Shown here: positions 1 through 7,059 of the stretch, piece after piece
Position numbering within the stretch: position 1 is the first letter of the stretch
How the letters are laid out: each line of letters begins with the position of its first letter
From: Hyphomicrobiaceae bacterium
GTDB lineage: Bacteria > Pseudomonadota > Alphaproteobacteria > Rhizobiales > JAKIUO01
Direction: 5' to 3'
Assembly: GCA_021647535.1 (NCBI GenBank)
Contig: JAKIUO010000067.1
Coordinates: 1-14,381 of the forward strand
Length of the DNA: 14,381 nucleotides
The notes under the pieces: generated by a model
Told to the model about the DNA's origin: nothing
Database searches by the model: none
What the model saw: the letters and a program-made list of their open reading frames with translations, nothing else
Made by a program: the position numbers and the translations under genes

Positions 1-93
1 TTTCTTGTAAAATCAAGTCTTGATAACCTGACTTTACTCCAAAAGATTGGCAACTCTACCCTTTTCCAAGAGTGCAAACCCCTTAACCGGACA
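1..93 (-). mobile_element. possible end of an insertion sequence lying to the left
   Basis: Read on the minus strand, this stretch starts TGTCCGGTTAAGGGG directly after CTAG and shows no gene. The same 93 bases recur in mirror orientation at the right end. A shared block that begins TGT next to CTAG and is present twice fits the tip of an IS element whose transposase would lie outside the window. IS481-family elements are known for TGT ends and a CTAG target preference, but I cannot assign a family from one end. It could instead be the edge of another dispersed repeat. Confidence 0.45.
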
Positions 94-97
94 CTAG

Positions 98-119
98 TGC
101 GCCTGCGCGGGAATGACGG
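98..119. repeat. half of a palindromic extragenic (REP-like) repeat
   Basis: The bases contain GCGGGAATGACGG, one arm of the common CCGTCATTCCCGC...GCGGGAATGACGG palindrome. Only one arm is present. The other arm appears to be replaced by the IS-like sequence that ends at position 93, with CTAG between them. The mirror copy is at 14263-14284. Confidence 0.6.
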
Positions 120-147
120 ATAGAAATTTCTAAACTTAGCGCCTATG

Positions 148-251
148 AGAATAATCCCCAAACCCCAATTTTCAAAATGGTTTTCTGGTTCGCAAGCTCT
201 GCTTGGAAACGAGAAGAAGGGGCCAGCCAGGGCAAGCGGCGCGAGAACCTC
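148..251. other. non-coding flank with shared box and small hairpin
   Basis: This lies between the inverted repeat and the stop codon of the minus-strand PIG-L gene. Positions 155-183 match positions 3965-3993 at 28 of 29 bases. The box contains the self-complementary ATTTTCAAAAT. A short hairpin, CAAGC (193-197) with GCTTG (201-205), follows. On the minus strand this sits just downstream of the deacetylase gene and could act as a weak terminator, but no T-run directly follows the stem. Confidence 0.5.
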
Positions 252-1052
252 TTATTTGCGTAAAATGACGTTCAGGGGGAACAGGTGATGCTGCCCCCAG
301 GTCTCCAGCGCTGTTGGTGCGGGGGCTTCCATGATGATATCGTGGTCAAACCATTGCCAGTCATCAAACCAGGTCCAGCAGTCATTGCGCTGGTAAATTT
401 TCATGATCTGCGCGGCCAGCTTTTTGTTGGTTGGCAGTTTGATATGATTTTTGGGCGGCTTTGACAGATCGACATAGCCCAGCGCCATTTGCAGGGTCTC
501 CTTGCTGGCATAGCTCGACACCCAGAGTTTAAACCCGAGCTCTTCGCGCAACTGGCTCAAGGCCCGAAACACCTGAATATGCTCTTCATGACCATATTCA
601 CCCCATGGATTATGACCAAATACATTTTGTGCCAAGGCCAGCCTGACCCGCAGCTTCTCCACTAAAGTCTCGTAATTTCGCTCATAGCGCTGAGTTGGCG
701 TCAGATTTTTTTTGGTCAGAGCAAAGCCCTTGGCCTGGCGCAAAAAGCGCTTGACCGCTACCCGCCTGCCTGCCTGATTCAACTCAATCCCGTAAGCGCT
801 TGGTATGGGGTTCTCCCAGTCGGCAAGGGCAAAAACGCCAGATTCCATAATGTCCAGCGAAGAAATATTGTCATGAGGAAATTCAGCAAGCGCCCGCTTG
901 CGCCCTTTCGACGTTTTGGCATCGTCAAACAGGTCGTTATAGCAAATAATGACCTCATCCACATCGGCCAGAATGGACGAGAACCATAGCACCTCATCAT
1001 CTGGATGGGCGGCAACGATCACCGATTTTTTTAAAAGTTCTGCAAGCTCCAC
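252..1052 (-). CDS. PIG-L/LmbE-family deacetylase
   Basis: The family are zinc-dependent enzymes that remove acetyl groups from N-acetylglucosamine-type sugars. The sequence shows the signature AHPDDE at residues 15-20 counted from the start chosen here, and a second metal-site motif, GHEEH, in the context HNPWGEYGHEEH. I chose the GTG at 1050-1052 because GGAGG (1061-1065) lies 8 bases upstream. It gives 266 residues and places AHPDDE near the N-terminus, as is usual in the family. The open frame continues upstream to an ATG at 1130 and a GTG at 1148, both with weak ribosome binding sites; the stretch before the chosen start reads plausibly as protein, so the longer form (298 residues) is possible. 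No signal peptide is visible, so a cytoplasmic sugar or lipid-linked substrate is likely. It is transcribed away from the GH5-like gene. The true substrate is unknown. Confidence 0.88.
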   Translation of the reverse strand: MELAELLKKSVIVAAHPDDEVLWFSSILADVDEVIICYNDLFDDAKTSKGRKRALAEFPHDNISSLDIMESGVFALADWENPIPSAYGIELNQAGRRVAVKRFLRQAKGFALTKKNLTPTQRYERNYETLVEKLRVRLALAQNVFGHNPWGEYGHEEHIQVFRALSQLREELGFKLWVSSYASKETLQMALGYVDLSKPPKNHIKLPTNKKLAAQIMKIYQRNDCWTWFDDWQWFDHDIIMEAPAPTALETWGQHHLFPLNVILRK

Positions 1053-1163
1053 TCCAGCCCCCTCCAGATAGTCGTCCAGCCTAAACCCTTGTGACTTGTA
1101 TAGCAGTCTGGCGCAAATACAACCGACCATCAATAAACGGTGGCCCACGGCCTATCTGTTGCC

Positions 1164-1180
1164 TATAATGTGCACATTAT
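1164..1180. promoter_or_regulatory. perfect palindrome overlapping a -10 hexamer
   Basis: ATAATGTGCACATTAT at 1165-1180 is a perfect 16-bp palindrome in the region between the divergent deacetylase and glycoside hydrolase genes. On the plus strand, TATAAT at 1164-1169 is a perfect -10 hexamer overlapping its left arm. No good -35 is seen 16-18 bases upstream (TGGCCC at the 17-bp position), as would suit an activated or weak promoter. A dimeric regulator bound here would cover the start of hydrolase transcription, and the site is also well placed for the deacetylase. I do not recognise the regulator family. Confidence 0.5.
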
Positions 1181-1236
1181 TTTTCGCGAGCGGCAAGAGC
1201 GTCTCGTCTCTTTTTGGAATTGGAGCCAGCCCCCAG

Positions 1237-3825
1237 ATGAGAACCCGATACGCCCTCTTGTTCTTGATGCTCTTTACGGCCTCAATCGAAAACGCAGTTG
1301 GCAGCACCAGCCTGTCATACAACAAAAAGAGCGGCCTGTTTACAATCAGCCACAACACAGCGCCAACGGTCAGCGCTCAGTTTGTCTTCTGGCATGAAAA
1401 CTGGCACTGGTCTGATCTCGAATTAACAAAGAAAAAAGGGCTAGGACAGGGGCGTTATCGCATAGAGGGCAAAACCAACGCCCCCGGCACCAAACTCTCT
1501 TTGTTTGCTGATATCCAGCAGCAAGGCGCTCGAAAGCTCATCTGGAAAATCCATCTTGACGAGCAAGCCTCTGGGAAAAAGCGCAGCTGGGGGGGCATCG
1601 CTTTTACGTTCAAGAACAGATTTTTCACAAAGGGCAAGGCCGCCTTTGCCCCCAAACTTACCCCCGACCGCTCCGGCTGGCAGATCCGCTTTGGTGCAAA
1701 TGAACAGCCAGTGCGCGTGCACTTTGCTCCAAAACCCGTAAAACTGTTTTTTGAACAGGCCGACAAAAACGAGATCCGCGCCTATTTCAAAAGCCGGAAA
1801 GGCCGCTCAGCGGGCAAGCTGATCACCATGACCGTCACCCTGCCCAAAAGCGCAAAAATTACCCCAACTCTTACTGAGCGTCTGGCCCGCCCCAGTCCTG
1901 AATGGCATAAAAACCAGCTCCTCTGGCACAGCTCCCCGGTCGATCTCAGCTTTCTCAATGCCAGTCAAAAGCCCGCCGGAAAGCATGGCTTTGTGCGCGC
2001 TCGCAAGGGTCACCTCTATTTTGCCAATGGTCAGCGGGCACGCTTCTGGGGCACCAATCTCACCTCCTATGCCCTGTTTGGCACCACCGCCAAAAACAGC
2101 TGCCAACAGGCGCGCCGTCTCTCAAGACTTGGCTATAATCTGGTGCGCTTCCATCATCATGACAGCCTATGGGTCGATCCCAATATTTTTGGCCCTAAAG
2201 CCAAAACAACACGCCGCCTCGACGCCAGATCCCTAGACCGGCTGGACCGCTGGATCAAATGTCTGCGCGATGAAGGTATCTATATCTGGCTTGACCTGCT
2301 GGTGGAGCGCAATTTTACGGTCAACGACAATATCAGTCATTTCAAGGAAATTGCGGGAGACAAAAAACAGGCCCAGGCCAAAGGCTTCCTCTATATCAAT
2401 AACAGTCTGAAAGAGCGCATCAAGGAATTTAATCAAGCCTATCTCAATCATATCAACCCCTATACCGGGCTGGCCTACAAGGACGACCCGGCCATCCTTT
2501 CACAGCTTTTGACCAATGAAAACGATCTGACTCACCATTTTGGCAATGCCCTGTTGCCCGATGCCAATGTCCCCGCTCACAACAAGATTTACATGTCACT
2601 GGCTCGCAGATTTGCCACCAGACACGGTCTTGACCCTGAAAAGGTCTGGCACTCCTGGAAACATGGCCCTTCAAAAATGTTCCTCAATAATGTCGAGCAT
2701 GACTTCAACGAGGAAATGACCCGCCATCTGCGCGCCCTTGGCTCAAAAGCGCTGATCATCCCCATGAACAGCTGGGGGGGCATGTCGATTGCCGGTCTGC
2801 CCTCCATCGCGGCTGGCGACATGGTGGCCGTTAACGCCTATGGTCGTCCCAATACTCTGCAAACCAATCCGCGCTTTGCCGACACCCTCACCCATTGGAT
2901 GAGCGCCGCCGCCGTTGCGGGCAAACCCTTTGCCGTGACCGAATGGAATATGGAGCCCTTCCCCGAAAACACCCGCCACAACCTGCCCGTCTACATCGCC
3001 GCCATGGGGCGCTTGCAAGATTGGGATGCCCTCATGCATTATGGCTATGCCATTGCCGGGCTGAACAGTCCCAGCGAACCGGGGAACTGGAACGGTTTTA
3101 ACGATCCAGCCAGCCTTGCCATGATGCCCGCCGCCGCTCTGTTATTCCGGCAGGGCCACGCCAGCACGGCGCTTAAATCCTATGAGCTGACACTGCCTGC
3201 CAAGCAGTTTTATGGGCGCGAGATCAGCGCCAAAACCTCACAGACCATCCGCACGCTTAGTGAACAAAGCAAGCTGCGCATCGCCCTGCCGCTCACCCCC
3301 TCTTTGCCCTGGCTGAAAACGGCAAAACTCTCCAAAGGGGTGATTGTCATCGACGATCCCGACAAGGATTTTATTCCTGCCAGTCAGACTTTTGTCTGTT
3401 CGGATACGGGCGAGCTGTGCCGCGACTGGCAACAAGGGGTTTTTCGCATTGATACGCCGCGTTCGCAAATCGCTACGGGCTGGCTCGGCGGCAAAACCAT
3501 CCGTTTGAAAAATGTCACCGTGCAGCTCACCACCAAAAATGCCGCCATCGCCGTGCAAAGCCTGGATGGCACCCCCCTCAGTCGCTCGAAAAAACTGCTG
3601 ATTTCTCTGGCCACCCAAGCACGCCCGGCCAATAAAGACGAACTGCCCTTTTTATCAGAACCGCTAAAGGGCCTGTTGCAAATCACCAATAAGAACCGCC
3701 TGAAGCTCTTTGCGCTTGATCAACTGGGCCACAAAATACGCCAGCCTTTGTCCAGTAAAAACGGTTCCTATCTCATTCGCGTAGAACGGCTGAGGCCCGC
3801 CATCTGGTTTTTGCTGCAACCATAA
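1237..3825 (+). CDS. secreted GH5-like glycoside hydrolase
   Basis: This is a predicted (beta/alpha)8-barrel glycosidase of the cellulase-like GH5 type, likely acting on polysaccharide outside the cytoplasm. The frame is open from 1096, but I choose the ATG at 1237. GGAG (1222-1225) lies upstream, and the protein then begins with a typical signal peptide (MRTRYALLFLMLF) followed by a plausible cleavage region near residue 20. That gives 862 residues. The N-terminal ~240 residues look like a beta-rich accessory domain. The barrel starts near residue 250 with HGFVRARKGHLYF and RFWGTNL (269-275), then RFHHHD (304-309). The likely acid/base is E428 in LTNEND and the likely nucleophile is E569 in VTEWN. 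The last ~200 residues are beta-rich and unassigned. In a polysaccharide locus it may trim or release the polymer, as other EPS-cluster glycosidases do. The exact substrate cannot be read from sequence. Confidence 0.88.
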   Translation: MRTRYALLFLMLFTASIENAVGSTSLSYNKKSGLFTISHNTAPTVSAQFVFWHENWHWSDLELTKKKGLGQGRYRIEGKTNAPGTKLSLFADIQQQGARKLIWKIHLDEQASGKKRSWGGIAFTFKNRFFTKGKAAFAPKLTPDRSGWQIRFGANEQPVRVHFAPKPVKLFFEQADKNEIRAYFKSRKGRSAGKLITMTVTLPKSAKITPTLTERLARPSPEWHKNQLLWHSSPVDLSFLNASQKPAGKHGFVRARKGHLYFANGQRARFWGTNLTSYALFGTTAKNSCQQARRLSRLGYNLVRFHHHDSLWVDPNIFGPKAKTTRRLDARSLDRLDRWIKCLRDEGIYIWLDLLVERNFTVNDNISHFKEIAGDKKQAQAKGFLYINNSLKERIKEFNQAYLNHINPYTGLAYKDDPAILSQLLTNENDLTHHFGNALLPDANVPAHNKIYMSLARRFATRHGLDPEKVWHSWKHGPSKMFLNNVEHDFNEEMTRHLRALGSKALIIPMNSWGGMSIAGLPSIAAGDMVAVNAYGRPNTLQTNPRFADTLTHWMSAAAVAGKPFAVTEWNMEPFPENTRHNLPVYIAAMGRLQDWDALMHYGYAIAGLNSPSEPGNWNGFNDPASLAMMPAAALLFRQGHASTALKSYELTLPAKQFYGREISAKTSQTIRTLSEQSKLRIALPLTPSLPWLKTAKLSKGVIVIDDPDKDFIPASQTFVCSDTGELCRDWQQGVFRIDTPRSQIATGWLGGKTIRLKNVTVQLTTKNAAIAVQSLDGTPLSRSKKLLISLATQARPANKDELPFLSEPLKGLLQITNKNRLKLFALDQLGHKIRQPLSSKNGSYLIRVERLRPAIWFLLQP

Positions 3826-3855
3826 AGCCAGATGGAACTCCGGCACTTCGGCTCG

Positions 3856-3900
3856 ACAGCGCGACAACAGGAGCGCTGTAAAAGCTGCTTATCGCAGCTT
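3856..3900 (+). terminator. tandem hairpins downstream of the glycoside hydrolase
   Basis: Two adjacent 7-bp perfect stems start about 30 bases after the hydrolase stop codon: ACAGCGC/GCGCTGT with a 10-base loop, then AAGCTGC/GCAGCTT with loop TTATC. Placement suits transcript ending or 3' end protection. There is no T-run immediately after, so classical intrinsic termination is not well supported. Confidence 0.35.
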
Positions 3901-3964
3901 GCCCTCGCCCGCCCACTTTTTCTCTGCGAGGCTTGGCATCTTTGCAGATGGCATTGGGGACTTG

Positions 3965-3993
3965 TCCCCAATCCCCAATTTTCAAAATGGTTT
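3965..3993 (+). repeat. 29-bp intergenic box, second copy
   Basis: This matches positions 155-183 in the same orientation with one mismatch (T versus A at the eighth base). The core is CCCCAATTTTCAAAATGG. Each copy lies just beyond the 3' end of a gene, and each is followed within about 10 bases by an inverted repeat (193-205 on the left, 3994-4011 here), so the unit may be longer than 29 bp and diverged. It resembles a small dispersed intergenic element; only two copies are visible. Confidence 0.7.
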
Positions 3994-4011
3994 CCAAAGG
4001 CTAGCCTTTGG
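3994..4011. repeat. 18-bp perfect palindrome
   Basis: CCAAAGGCTAGCCTTTGG reads the same on both strands. It directly follows the 29-bp box and is followed by the smaller GTCC/GGAC hairpin at 4016-4028. It could be part of the dispersed repeat, an RNA hairpin or a protein-binding site. The sequence alone does not decide. Confidence 0.6.
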
Positions 4012-4158
4012 TGCTGTCCGCAAAGGACGCCCGCCCGGCGAGGGCGCGCAAGACACAGACCTTTTTTAAACGCAGACACCAGCGACAATTCATATGGTTG
4101 TATTTTTCAGGCTTTGGACGTACAAAATCCGACAAGTTCGAACAAGTCAGGAAGTGTC

Positions 4159-5427
4159 ATGCGTATCGCCTATTTCATCAATCAATATCCCAAAGTCAGT
4201 CACAGCTTCATCCGCCGCGAGATATTGGCGCTGGAAAAACTTGGGGTAGAGGTGCACCGCTGGTCGCTGAAAACCAACCCTGCCGAGCTGGTCGATCCCC
4301 TCGACCTTGAAGAACTCGACAAAACAAGGCTGCTCTTGTCCGAGCCCAAAATGAGCCTGATCGCTCGCCTGTCTGGCGCGCTGGTACGTCATCCAGCAGG
4401 CTGGTTCAAGGCCCTTAAACTGGCGTTTACGACCGGCTATGGATCAGAACGGGGCCTGTTGCGCCATCTCGCCTATTTCATCGAGGCCTGCACCGTGGTT
4501 GCATGGGCGCGCGACGAAAAGATCGAGCATGTACACGCCCATTTTGGCACCAACCCCACCACCGTCGTCATGCTGGCCAAGGTCCTGGGCGGCCCGTCTT
4601 ACAGCTTTACCGTACATGGCCCCGACGAGTTTGATATGCCTGAGTTCATCGCTCTTGGTGAAAAAATCAGGCGCTCAGCCTTTACAGTCGCCATCTCTTC
4701 TTTTGGTCGCAGCCAGCTCTTGCGCCGCATTTCCTATGAGCACTGGCACAAGGTGGTGATTGTCAGATGTGGTCTTGAAAAAGCATTTTCATCAGGCGAT
4801 ATTACCCCCATAGATGAGGCCCGCCGTTTTGTTTGCGTTGGCCGTCTGTGCGAACAAAAAGGCCAGATGCTGCTGATTGACGCCATGCGTCAGCTGTTTG
4901 ACGAGGGCCATGAATTTGACCTCGTTTTGGCTGGAGATGGCCCGATGCGCCAAGAGATAGAACAGCGCATAGAGCGCCTGCATCTCTCGTCTCATGTGAA
5001 GATCACCGGCTGGATTTCCAGCGAACAGGTCCGTGAGCAAATCGTTGGCGCCCGCGCCCTCGTGCTGCCGAGCTTTGCCGAGGGACTGCCGGTCGTCATC
5101 ATGGAAGCCATGGCCCTGAAACGCCCCATTATCACAACCAGCATTGCTGGTATTCCCGAGCTTGTGGTATCTGGCAAAACGGGATGGCTTGTCCCCGCTG
5201 GCACTGTTGCCCCCTTGAAACAGGTCATGCAAGACTGTCTGCAGGCCCCGCGTGAGGACGTACGCCTGATGGGAGAGGCGGCGCGCCAACAAGTCTTGCT
5301 CCAGCATGATATTGATCGTGAGGCCCAAAAACTGCTCACTCATTTCAAAGAGCATCACCGCTTGCAGCCGACACAATCCGCCGCATCCACCCCGCCGCAA
5401 AAACCGCATCACATCACCACCCCCTAA
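4159..5427 (+). CDS. GT4-family glycosyltransferase
   Basis: This is a retaining glycosyltransferase of the GT-B fold, expected to add one sugar from a nucleotide-sugar donor to the lipid-linked repeat unit at the inner membrane face. I choose the ATG at 4159 because AGGAAG (4149-4154) precedes it and the protein then starts with the typical MRIAYFINQYPKVSHSF. The 109 residues open upstream lack any family feature. With 422 residues it has normal family length. Motifs: HVHAHFG (124-130), VHGPDEFD (152-159), VGRLCEQKG (227-235), AGDGP (258-262) and the E(x7)E donor-site motif with E308 and E316 in FAEGLPVVIMEAM. Similarity in style is to colanic-acid/amylovoran-type GT4 enzymes. No membrane segment is evident. 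The Pro/His-rich tail is probably disordered. Donor and linkage are unknown. It converges on the next gene, with 19 bases between stops. Confidence 0.93.
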   Translation: MRIAYFINQYPKVSHSFIRREILALEKLGVEVHRWSLKTNPAELVDPLDLEELDKTRLLLSEPKMSLIARLSGALVRHPAGWFKALKLAFTTGYGSERGLLRHLAYFIEACTVVAWARDEKIEHVHAHFGTNPTTVVMLAKVLGGPSYSFTVHGPDEFDMPEFIALGEKIRRSAFTVAISSFGRSQLLRRISYEHWHKVVIVRCGLEKAFSSGDITPIDEARRFVCVGRLCEQKGQMLLIDAMRQLFDEGHEFDLVLAGDGPMRQEIEQRIERLHLSSHVKITGWISSEQVREQIVGARALVLPSFAEGLPVVIMEAMALKRPIITTSIAGIPELVVSGKTGWLVPAGTVAPLKQVMQDCLQAPREDVRLMGEAARQQVLLQHDIDREAQKLLTHFKEHHRLQPTQSAASTPPQKPHHITTP

Positions 5428-5446
5428 AAAAGAACCCTGGAGCGTT

Positions 5447-6949
5447 TCAAGTGGAACCTTGGCGTTCGGCGATCTTGATATAGGCCACCATCATGCCCGC
5501 CAGTGACCAGTACAGCATGGAAATCTGCCCAACACCACTGACCGTGAAAATCGTAATCAGAACGCCAATCAATAAAGCCAGCAGCGCCCGCCCCACCTGC
5601 TCAAGCTCAGCTTCAGTCTCGGGCAAAGCACGAAGCACCGCGTAGAGCTTCAATAAGATCATTAGAAAAATACCAGAGAACAAAGACAGCCCCACCAGGC
5701 CATTTTCCAGCGCATAGCCCAAATAGACATTAACCACATCGACAATGCCTTGCCCCTGCAAAAGTCCCATACCAGCGAGTTCATCCCGAAAATAAACGGA
5801 ACCAAACCAGGGGTAGCGGCCAATCACGATCAATGACTTTTCCAATAAACGTCGCCGGTAATCGACATTTTCATCTTCCTCATTGGCATAAACACTCTCA
5901 CTGGTCGAAAAGGAATTTCCCAAATCAAACTGCGTGAGCGCATAAACCGATAGAATTGGCAGCACCAACAGAATGAGCCCGCGATATTTACGGGCCATTT
6001 TCAATCCGGTCGGGCTCATAAAGATAAAAACGAATAACATCGCGGCAACGCCAATCCACGGCCCACGCGACAAAGAGGACATCAACCCCAATATCAAAAC
6101 ACCAAACAACAGCAAGGCCGGGAGCCGCGAAATCCCGTGCTTCCACAAGGCCAGCAGAAAGCCAATGGCGATCATGATACAATAGCCAAACACAATGGGA
6201 CCGCCGCTGATGGAAACATAAGCCCTTAAGCGGCCATATCTTTCCGTATAGCCATATCCCGCAGCCTCAATGTCCCAGATTTCATTCAGGGGCGCATAGA
6301 GATGCCACCATTTCCAGAATTCAAAAACCCCCAGCAGGGACAGAGCCATAAAGGGCAACAGGTAAGCCACCATCAGCCTTTTTAATTCACGGCTTGTGCC
6401 AATGGCTTTGCTCATCGCCATATAGGGCAGCAACATCCCCAGAAACAAATTCAACCCCTGGCGCATCGTATCCGTCAATGTGGTATCTCGAAAAATCAAC
6501 AAGGAGGCCAGCACAAAGAGCGCTAGCACCATCACATCAATCGATTTTCGAAAGGTTTGTTTTGACCCCGCCCTGTTTCGCCAGACGACAGGAATGAGCG
6601 TCAAGGCCGCCAGAACTTTGAAATGGTTGAGCGCCAGCACGCGCTCCATAGAACCAAAACCGGGAATATCTTTTTCAAAATAAGGAACGGCGCAAATCAG
6701 CAAAAAGAAAAGCTTGAGGCCCGACAAAGAGGTTTTGAGGGAAAAAATCAAAAGCGTCAGCGAAAGCGCCAGCAAATAGAGCCAAAAACTGCCAAGGACA
6801 AGCGAAGACCCCGTGACAATCAACCAGCAGACCCCATAGGCCCACAGGTCTTTCTTGCTGATGAGTGATGAAAAGGCCCCGCGCCCGAGCCAGAAAAGAG
6901 GCGCGCTGACCATAGCAACCACCAAAAAAGCTTTGATCTGTTCGGGCAT
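5447..6949 (-). CDS. O-antigen ligase/polymerase-like (Wzy-type) membrane protein
   Basis: A 500-residue polytopic membrane protein with about a dozen hydrophobic segments. The Wzy_C-type core is seen as SSLSRGPWIG (291-300), a long extracytoplasmic loop (about 341-405) rich in charged residues, and VVNVYLGYALENGLVG (405-420), which resembles the conserved loop-to-helix motif of O-antigen ligases although the usual His is replaced by Val. In this setting the likely job is polymerising lipid-linked repeat units in the periplasm. A ligase role is possible but less likely beside an export protein. The start is the ATG at 6947-6949. Its ribosome binding site is weak. It follows the GT26 gene by 110 bases on the same strand, so the two are probably co-transcribed. 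Confidence 0.88.
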   Translation of the reverse strand: MPEQIKAFLVVAMVSAPLFWLGRGAFSSLISKKDLWAYGVCWLIVTGSSLVLGSFWLYLLALSLTLLIFSLKTSLSGLKLFFLLICAVPYFEKDIPGFGSMERVLALNHFKVLAALTLIPVVWRNRAGSKQTFRKSIDVMVLALFVLASLLIFRDTTLTDTMRQGLNLFLGMLLPYMAMSKAIGTSRELKRLMVAYLLPFMALSLLGVFEFWKWWHLYAPLNEIWDIEAAGYGYTERYGRLRAYVSISGGPIVFGYCIMIAIGFLLALWKHGISRLPALLLFGVLILGLMSSLSRGPWIGVAAMLFVFIFMSPTGLKMARKYRGLILLVLPILSVYALTQFDLGNSFSTSESVYANEEDENVDYRRRLLEKSLIVIGRYPWFGSVYFRDELAGMGLLQGQGIVDVVNVYLGYALENGLVGLSLFSGIFLMILLKLYAVLRALPETEAELEQVGRALLALLIGVLITIFTVSGVGQISMLYWSLAGMMVAYIKIAERQGST

Positions 6950-7059
6950 TTACAAAACCAACTTACGCTCTAGGGGCTGTTGAGGTTGAGGTTCAGGCCC
7001 TGACACGGCAGAGGGCTGTTGTGCCCCGACACACAAAAAGGGCAAGTTTTTCAAGGAGG

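Larger units (their letters stand above)
1..147. repeat. left copy of long terminal inverted repeat
   Basis: The first 147 bases are the reverse complement of the last 147 bases of the window. Comparing by eye I find six mismatches: position 60, positions 103-106 and position 128. Similarity stops after position 147 on the inner side and continues to the window edge on the outer side, so the true repeat may be longer. It contains an outer IS-tip-like part (1-93), a CTAG (94-97) and half of a palindromic extragenic repeat (98-119). The four clustered mismatches fall at the tip of that palindrome. Confidence 0.95.
3826..4158. other. 333-bp gene-free stretch, rich in hairpins
   Basis: An open frame crosses this region in phase with the downstream glycosyltransferase, but the translation (Cys, Trp and Arg rich, no family motif) looks non-coding. 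Perfect inverted repeats seen: ACAGCGC 3856-3862 with GCGCTGT 3873-3879; AAGCTGC 3882-3888 with GCAGCTT 3894-3900; ATTGGGGA 3953-3960 with TCCCCAAT 3965-3972; an 18-bp palindrome at 3994-4011; GTCC 4016-4019 with GGAC 4025-4028. The 29-bp box at 3965-3993 is shared with the left flank. Nearer the next gene, TTGTAT (4098-4103) and TACAAA (4121-4126), 17 bp apart, form only a weak promoter candidate. Confidence 0.7.

Noticed and set aside
1096..1236. 47-residue N-terminal extension of the GH5-like hydrolase
   Set aside because: It would run through the operator-like palindrome and place the signal peptide internally; GGAG and a clean signal peptide support 1237.
3238..3618. 126-residue minus-strand open frame opposite the hydrolase
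   Set aside because: Antisense to a real gene; composition reflects the complementary codons.
3832..4158. 109-residue N-terminal extension of the GT4 glycosyltransferase
   Set aside because: The translation covers hairpins and a dispersed repeat, has no family motif, and a good ribosome binding site precedes the typical start at 4159.
4792..5412. 206-residue minus-strand open frame opposite the GT4 gene
   Set aside because: It lies entirely antisense to a well-supported glycosyltransferase and has no recognisable domain.
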